Assembly (NCBI GenBank): GCA_902489965.1
Contig: CABUCA010000068.1
Location: 1 to 10,175, forward strand
DNA length: 10,175 nt
Source: an uncultured Collinsella sp.
Lineage (GTDB): Bacteria > Actinomycetota > Coriobacteriia > Coriobacteriales > Coriobacteriaceae
Direction: 5' to 3'
In this document: piece by piece, positions 5,622-10,175 of the stretch
Position numbering within the stretch: position 1 is the first letter of the stretch
Layout of the letters: every line of letters starts with the position of its first letter
The notes under the pieces: generated by a model
The model's input: only the letters and a program-made list of their open reading frames with translations
Told to the model about the DNA's origin: nothing
Database searches by the model: none
Program-made: the position numbers and the translations under genes

Positions 5622-7691
5622 ATGTCTTCCCAGATGACGGTTATTATCGCCGGTATCGTGCTGGTTGTGGCCATCGTGGTCGCGCTGGTCGTCATGCGTC
5701 GTGGCGATTCCCGTTTTACCTACGATACGCAGCATGGAACGGCCCCGCGCGCCACCGAGGGCGAGGGCAATACCGCGTCGACCGCCTTTAAGGGCCGCTT
5801 TTCCATCCTCACCACGGGTGTGGGCGCGATGTTTGCGGCGCTTGCCGTCAAGCTGTGGGGCATGCAGATGGTCTCGTCGGACTATTACGAGAAGCAGGCT
5901 AATAGCAATCAGACTCGCACCGTTACCACTCCCGCTGTGCGCGGCCGCATCCTCGACCGCAATGGCGTGGCGCTTGTCCAGAACCGTCCCTCACTTGCTG
6001 TCGTGGCCTACCGCGACCTTGCCGAGGATGAGGTTCTGGTTCGCCATCTTGCCAACGTTCTTGGAATGCCTTACGTGGCGGTCCTTCGCAATATTCAGGA
6101 CAATACAGAGGGCGCTCAGAGCCTGCATACCATCGCGACGGACGTCCGTCGCTCCACGGTTGCCTATATTCAGGAGCATGCCGGCGAGTTCCCGGGCGTC
6201 AAGATTGCCGAGCGTACCGAGCGCCAGTATCCATATGGCGAGACGGCATGCCATATCTTGGGCTATACCGGCACCATTACCTCCGAGCAGCTCGAGGCCC
6301 AGAATAAGAAAACCTCTGGCGATGATGATGCTTCTGCTGGCAAGATCACGTACCAGTCGGGCGATATCGTGGGCCAGGCGGGCGTTGAGAGCTACTACGA
6401 AAACTTGCTGCAGGGTATTCGTGGCGAGCAGACCGTCAAGGTCGATGCCTCGGGCAATGTGACCGGTCAGGCCGGCGCCGTGCCCGCGAAGGCCGGCTCC
6501 GACATTAAGCTCACGCTCGACCTTAAGATCCAACAGGCCTGTGAGACGGCGCTGGCGAGCGCTATCGAGCTTGCCAAGACCACCGGCTACAGCAATGCCG
6601 GCAACGGCGCAGTGGTGTGTCTCGATCCCAACAATGGCGAGATCTTGGGCATGGCGAGCGAGCCCAAGTTCGATCCGTCCGTCTTTATCGGTGGCGTCTC
6701 AAACGACGTGTGGACCGAGCTCAATGATGACAAGGGTTCGCACCCGCTGCTCAACCGCGCCATTAGCGGACAGTACATGTCGGCTTCGACCATCAAGCCG
6801 CTCTCGGCACTGGCCGGTCTTGAGTTTGGAACCTACACGTCGGGGCAGACGACCAACTGCACGGGTTATTGGACGGGTCTGGGCAAGTCGTGGGGCAAGT
6901 ACTGCTGGCTGCATTCCGGCCACGGCACCATGACGCTGCAGTCGGGAATCGCCAACTCGTGCGACCCTGTCTTCTACGACATGGGCAAGGCGTTCTTTTA
7001 TGACGAGCAACATCCCGAGGGTCTGCAGGAGGTCTTTCGTCGCTGGGGTCTAGGCAAGACCTGCGGTATCGATCTGCCGAGTGAGGGCGCGGGCCGTATT
7101 CCCGATGCCGAGTGGAAAGAGTCGTACTTCACCGACGCATCTGCCGAGGACCGCAAGTGGAATGCCGGCGATATGACCAACATTGCCATCGGCCAGGGCG
7201 ACATCCTGGTGACGCCCCTACAGATGGCGTGTGCCTATATGGGTCTTGCCAACGGCGGCAAACAGTACGTGCCTCACGTGTTTTTGTCTGCCGTGTCGCG
7301 CGATGGCGACGGCGATGCCTACAAGTACAACGGCAAGGGCAAGAAGAAGCGCCTGGAGGCCAAGATCAACAGCGATTCGGATTTGGCTCTTGTTCGCAAC
7401 GGCATGCACGACGTGATTTACACGGCATCGACGTCCCTGGCGGCGCACTTTGGAACCCTGACGCCGCAGGTATACGGCAAGTCGGGCACGGGCGAGAAAA
7501 GCGGCGAGGACGAATACGCGTGGTTCTGCGCCTATGCACCGGCCGATGACCCCAAGTATGTCATCGCTACTGTCCTGGAGCAGGGCGGCGGCGGCTCAGA
7601 TACCGCGATGCATGTCGTGCGCGACGTGCTCGGCGTGATTTATGGCGAGCCCGATACCTCTTCGGCCTCGGGCGATTCTTCGGTTCGATAG
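5622..7691 (+). CDS. mrdA: Penicillin-binding protein 2 (class B transpeptidase of the elongasome)
   Basis: This 689-residue protein cross-links peptidoglycan peptides on the outer face of the membrane, working with RodA, and is a beta-lactam target. The PBP dimerisation region starts with VRGRILDRNGVAL (106-118) and includes RQYPYGETACHILGYTG (201-217) and GQAGVESYYE (251-260). The transpeptidase domain (about 325-675) has the three active-site motifs: SxxK as STIK (catalytic Ser389, Lys392), SxD as SCD (446-448) and KSGT (620-623). SCD rather than SxN is common in the PBP2 subfamily. Two N-terminal hydrophobic segments are visible, at about 7-24 and 62-80, whereas one is usual; MRRGDS between them suggests a cytoplasmic loop. 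The start ATG 5622 has GGGGAGG (5608-5614) at 7 bases. The stop overlaps the rodA ribosome binding site. Confidence 0.95.
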   Translation: MSSQMTVIIAGIVLVVAIVVALVVMRRGDSRFTYDTQHGTAPRATEGEGNTASTAFKGRFSILTTGVGAMFAALAVKLWGMQMVSSDYYEKQANSNQTRTVTTPAVRGRILDRNGVALVQNRPSLAVVAYRDLAEDEVLVRHLANVLGMPYVAVLRNIQDNTEGAQSLHTIATDVRRSTVAYIQEHAGEFPGVKIAERTERQYPYGETACHILGYTGTITSEQLEAQNKKTSGDDDASAGKITYQSGDIVGQAGVESYYENLLQGIRGEQTVKVDASGNVTGQAGAVPAKAGSDIKLTLDLKIQQACETALASAIELAKTTGYSNAGNGAVVCLDPNNGEILGMASEPKFDPSVFIGGVSNDVWTELNDDKGSHPLLNRAISGQYMSASTIKPLSALAGLEFGTYTSGQTTNCTGYWTGLGKSWGKYCWLHSGHGTMTLQSGIANSCDPVFYDMGKAFFYDEQHPEGLQEVFRRWGLGKTCGIDLPSEGAGRIPDAEWKESYFTDASAEDRKWNAGDMTNIAIGQGDILVTPLQMACAYMGLANGGKQYVPHVFLSAVSRDGDGDAYKYNGKGKKKRLEAKINSDSDLALVRNGMHDVIYTASTSLAAHFGTLTPQVYGKSGTGEKSGEDEYAWFCAYAPADDPKYVIATVLEQGGGGSDTAMHVVRDVLGVIYGEPDTSSASGDSSVR

Positions 7692-7700
7692 GAGGTTGCG

Positions 7701-8927
7701 ATGGATTTTTCTCCGGCGGATCTGTTCCGTTCAACCAAGACCGGCTCTCGCAACAGCCTGGACCGCGTCAACAAGCAACTTTCGGCCTCGCGCGGCACGT
7801 TTCGCCAAAAGGTGCATATCGGTGTGCTCGTGGCTACTGTGGCGCTCGTCGCCTACGGTGCCATCATTATCTGGTCGGCTTCGCAGTTTAAGGCCGATGC
7901 TTCGTTCTCACGCCATCTGCTGGGAATTGGCATCGGAGCAGTGCTGGCGGTGCTGGTCTGGCGCTCCGACCTGCGCGGTATTTCCAATTTCTCGACGGCG
8001 TTGCTCGTCATCGACCTGATCGTGATCTTCTCGCCCAAGATTCCGGGTCTGTCCTATACGGGCGGTCTGGGCATGACGGGCTGGATCAAGATTCCCGGTA
8101 TCGGCTTGACATTCCAGCCGGTTGAGCTTGCCAAGCTCATCACCATCTTCTTTATTGCTACGCTTGGCTCGCAGTATAACGGTCGCATCGATACCGTTCG
8201 CGACTACGTCAAGCTCTGCGGCATGCTGTCCATTCCGTTTTTGGCCGTCGTCGCCATGGGCGACCTGGGCTCGGGCCTGGTCGTGCTGGTTTCGGGCGCC
8301 ATCGTCATTTGCATGAGCGGTGCACGCCGCGAATGGGTGCTGTCGACCCTGGCCCTGCTCGTGGGCCTGGTGGCCCTCGTCCTGGCGCTCGATTCGGTCT
8401 TTGATTCGCTGCTCGGCCACGATGTGCTCATCAAGCAGTATCAGATGAACCGTCTGACGGTCTTTATCGACCCCGATAATGCCGATTCGGACGATGCCTA
8501 CAACCTGCAGCAGTCGTTGATCGCCGTTGGCTCGGGCGGCTTCTTTGGTAAGGGTTTGGGCCATGCGACGCAGTCTGCCGGCGGCTTTCTGCCCGAGTTC
8601 CATACCGATTTCGTCTTCGCCTTTTTGTCCGAGACCTTTGGCTTCTGCGGCTCCTTTTTGCTGCTGTGCTTGTACGTGCTGCTGATCATTTCGACGATTC
8701 GCGTCGCCTTTAAGTGTGAGTCGCTGTTTTTACGTCTTTCGTGTGTGGGCATCGTTGGCATGTGGGCGTTCCAGACCTTCGAAAACATCGGCATGTGCAT
8801 CGGCATGATGCCGATTACCGGTATTCCGCTACCGTTTATTAGCTTTGGCTCGTCTTCGATGATGATTCAGCTGCTGACGGTGGGTATCGTACAATCCATA
8901 TGGCGGCATCGTTCGGGCGCCGCGTAA
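7701..8927 (+). CDS. rodA: SEDS peptidoglycan glycosyltransferase RodA
   Basis: RodA polymerises lipid II into glycan strands and works as a pair with PBP2 during lateral growth. The 408-residue protein has a basic cytoplasmic N-terminus (1-37) followed by about ten membrane segments. SEDS family blocks include GWIKIPGIGLTFQPVELAKL (127-146), MGDLGSGLV (186-194), QSLIAVGSGGFFGKGLG (271-287), FLPEFHTDFVFAFLSE (296-311) with the putative catalytic Asp303, and the signature PITGIPLPFISFGSSSM (371-387). FtsW is the main alternative, but the position directly behind the PBP2 gene in the mre cluster favours RodA. ATG 7701 has AGGAGG (7690-7695) 5 bases upstream, overlapping the stop codon of mrdA, which suggests translational coupling and balanced production of the two partners. 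Confidence 0.95.
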   Translation: MDFSPADLFRSTKTGSRNSLDRVNKQLSASRGTFRQKVHIGVLVATVALVAYGAIIIWSASQFKADASFSRHLLGIGIGAVLAVLVWRSDLRGISNFSTALLVIDLIVIFSPKIPGLSYTGGLGMTGWIKIPGIGLTFQPVELAKLITIFFIATLGSQYNGRIDTVRDYVKLCGMLSIPFLAVVAMGDLGSGLVVLVSGAIVICMSGARREWVLSTLALLVGLVALVLALDSVFDSLLGHDVLIKQYQMNRLTVFIDPDNADSDDAYNLQQSLIAVGSGGFFGKGLGHATQSAGGFLPEFHTDFVFAFLSETFGFCGSFLLLCLYVLLIISTIRVAFKCESLFLRLSCVGIVGMWAFQTFENIGMCIGMMPITGIPLPFISFGSSSMMIQLLTVGIVQSIWRHRSGAA

Positions 8928-8945
8928 CCGCTGGAGGGGTTTGCT

Positions 8946-9875
8946 ATGAAAATTCCCGTAGATAAGCTGACCCGCGCTTTTAAGATGGGCGCGTCCGTTA
9001 AGAAGGATTCCGATACGCCGGTGCGCGTTTCGGTCTATCTGGATTCGTCCGCCTCGCGCTTTCTGGCCGAGACGGTGCGTGACGCCTTTGTGCCGCAGAC
9101 GACCTCGGGCATTGTGCGCGTCGAGCGTCTGGGGGAGGAGCGAATTGCTCCAAAGACCGATACCGATGTGGTGCTGGTGCTCTCGTGTGGTTCCGATCGC
9201 TTGGAGAGTGCCGTGCAGGAGCTCGTGATCGCCGGCGCACCCGTGTGCGTGCTTGCCGAGTCTGCTGTGGAGGTGCCGTTTATCGAGGAGTCTACGCCCA
9301 TGCTCGGCGTGGTGGCGGCAACCGATAAGACGTATCTGCTCGAGACGCTTGCCCGCTGGATTCTCGACCGCACCGACAAGGAAACGGCTTTTGCGGCGAA
9401 CTTTGCCTTCATGCGCATCGCGGCGGCCAATCGTATCATCACCTCGTGCGCGCTCACCAATATGGCGACCGGTGCACTGGTGTTTTTGCCGGGCGCCGAT
9501 TATCCCGTTATGGCGCTGGCGCAGGTGGGCATGCTCTTTGAGCTCGCTGCCGTCTTTGGACGCGGCATTAAGCCTGAGCGCGGCTACGAGGTCGCGGGCG
9601 TGCTTGCCGGCGGTCTTGTGATCCGCGCGGTCACCCGCGCGCTCGTCAAACAGACGCCGCATATTGGGTTTGCCGTCAAGGCGCTCACTGCTGCCGCGGG
9701 CACCTACGGCATGGGCCGTGCGCTTGTTTCGCTCTACGAGCGCGATGTCGACTACAGCCGTGCCAACGAGGTGGTCACTGCCACGTTCTCCCGCGTTCGC
9801 GATCTGGTGACCACGGTCGCGGGCGCTACCCGTCCTATGGCGTCCTATCAGGACGCATCAGATCTCGCTGCTTAG
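8946..9875 (+). CDS. DUF697-like membrane-associated protein with a non-GTPase N-terminal domain
   Basis: The function is unknown. Residues about 145-268 resemble the DUF697 domain, which is often fused to or found with GTPases: FMRIAAANRIITSCALTNMA, ALVFLPGADYPVMALAQVGM (177-196), the LAAVFGRG turn and GTYGMGRALVSLYER (252-266) are the pattern. The helical segments at about 175-207 and 214-234 are hydrophobic enough to enter or lie on the membrane. The N-terminal part (about 26-126) alternates strands and helices (VRVSVYLD, DVVLVLSCGSDRLESA, APVCVLAES), like a Rossmann-type or degenerate GTPase fold, but it lacks a P-loop (GxxxxGKS/T) and an NKxD motif. ATG 8946 has TGGAGGGG (8932-8939) at 6 bases, and the gene begins 18 bases after rodA, so it is probably co-transcribed with the elongation genes. 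The family match is from memory. Confidence 0.8.
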   Translation: MKIPVDKLTRAFKMGASVKKDSDTPVRVSVYLDSSASRFLAETVRDAFVPQTTSGIVRVERLGEERIAPKTDTDVVLVLSCGSDRLESAVQELVIAGAPVCVLAESAVEVPFIEESTPMLGVVAATDKTYLLETLARWILDRTDKETAFAANFAFMRIAAANRIITSCALTNMATGALVFLPGADYPVMALAQVGMLFELAAVFGRGIKPERGYEVAGVLAGGLVIRAVTRALVKQTPHIGFAVKALTAAAGTYGMGRALVSLYERDVDYSRANEVVTATFSRVRDLVTTVAGATRPMASYQDASDLAA

Positions 9876-9878
9876 GGG
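9874..9878 (+). promoter_or_regulatory. Ribosome binding site setting a TTG start for the radical SAM gene
   Basis: AGGGG overlaps the stop codon of the DUF697-like gene and ends 7 bases before the TTG at 9886. It supports this start and coupling to the gene before it. Confidence 0.6.
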
Positions 9879-9885
9879 TTTTCCG

Positions 9886-10175
9886 TTGCGCGTTGCATAC
9901 CAAGACTGTTTTCATTTAATTGAGCCGTTGCTCGCCAAGGTCGAGAAGCCGAGCCGCTATATCGATCACGAGTGGGGCACGCTTTCTAAGGCCGATGCCG
10001 ACTACCGTTGCTGCCTGATCTACCCGGATGTGTACGAGGTTGGTCTGCCCAACCAGGGCATCGCCATCCTCTACAACATTCTTAACCAGGCCGAGGGCAT
10101 CTCTTGCGAGCGTGGCTATGTGCCGTGGCCCGATATGGGCGACGCCATGCGCGAGGCGGGCACCGATGAGGATGG
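9886..10175 (+). CDS. TIGR03960-type radical SAM protein, N-terminal part (3' end outside window)
   Basis: The frame runs open from TTG 9886 to the window end (96 complete codons). The translated N-terminus contains KPSRYIDHEWG, then CCLIYPDVYEVGLPNQGIAI and LYNILN, which match what I recall of TIGR03960 proteins, a large radical SAM family with a B12-binding-like N-terminal domain. The cysteine motif that would hold the iron-sulfur cluster lies beyond the window, so activity cannot be judged. In many Firmicutes this gene sits near mreBCD, rodA, a DUF2344 gene (TIGR03936), a ribonuclease G/E gene and rplU-rpmA-obgE, and the context here fits that. The start is set by AGGGG at 9874-9878, 10 bases after the previous stop. 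The substrate is unknown. Confidence 0.85.
   Translation, partial: MRVAYQDCFHLIEPLLAKVEKPSRYIDHEWGTLSKADADYRCCLIYPDVYEVGLPNQGIAILYNILNQAEGISCERGYVPWPDMGDAMREAGTDED

Noticed and set aside
8786..8815. Direct repeat CATCGGCATG and a 17-base near-palindrome inside rodA
   Set aside because: They fall on the codons for the repeated Ile-Gly-Met stretch just before the conserved SEDS signature. Protein constraint explains them, and no T-run follows.
8829..9662. A 277-codon open frame on the minus strand opposite the rodA end and the DUF697-like gene
   Set aside because: The translation is rich in Arg and His with no motif, it crosses two genes with good starts on the other strand, and it has no clear ribosome binding site.
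1..10175. Mobile element, CRISPR array, tRNA or rRNA, defence cassette or other novel system
   Set aside because: No transposase or integrase frame, terminal repeats, spaced repeats or tRNA-like folds were seen. All genes are co-oriented with uniform codon use and fit a core chromosomal cluster.

Overview
The window is high-GC bacterial DNA that carries a cell-elongation (elongasome) gene cluster. All genes are on the + strand and closely packed, and there are no mobile elements, RNA genes or CRISPR arrays. GC-rich codon use, frequent TTG starts, the protein sequences and the gene order suggest a member of the Coriobacteriia (Actinomycetota), most likely Collinsella or a close relative. That assignment is recognition plus inference; no search was run.

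Region 1 (1-2851) is accessory to the cluster. It starts with the 3' part of a gene for a single-pass membrane protein of unknown function (1-885). A 107-base gap follows, holding a good sigma-70-type promoter (924-953). Next come a cytoplasmic cyclophilin-type peptidyl-prolyl isomerase (993-1535) and, 11 bases further on, a TPR-repeat protein with one membrane anchor and a small extracytoplasmic domain (1547-2851).

Region 2 (2852-2966) is a 115-base gap. It contains a 14-pair hairpin that lacks a proper U-tract, followed by a short direct repeat, and it separates the isomerase/TPR pair from the cluster proper.

Region 3 (2967-8927) is mreB-mreC-mreD-mrdA(PBP2)-rodA. MreB is the actin-like scaffold, MreC and MreD are its membrane partners, RodA is the SEDS glycan polymerase and PBP2 is the cross-linking transpeptidase. 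Gaps are 9-31 bases and nearly every gene has a strong Shine-Dalgarno sequence, so this is very probably one transcription unit. The most striking non-coding signal lies inside the first codons of mreC: a perfect 12-bp inverted repeat followed by a T-run (4076-4108), which has the form of an intrinsic terminator or attenuator between mreB and the rest.

Region 4 (8946-10175) continues the same run. It holds a DUF697-like membrane-associated protein with an N-terminal domain that lacks a P-loop, then the 5' end of a TIGR03960-type radical SAM protein, which runs off the window.

No gene-free stretch exceeds about 115 bases. I see no clear new defence, mobile or biosynthetic system. The points most worth following are the mreC hairpin, the DUF697-like protein linked to rodA, and the uncharacterised membrane/TPR proteins next to mreB.
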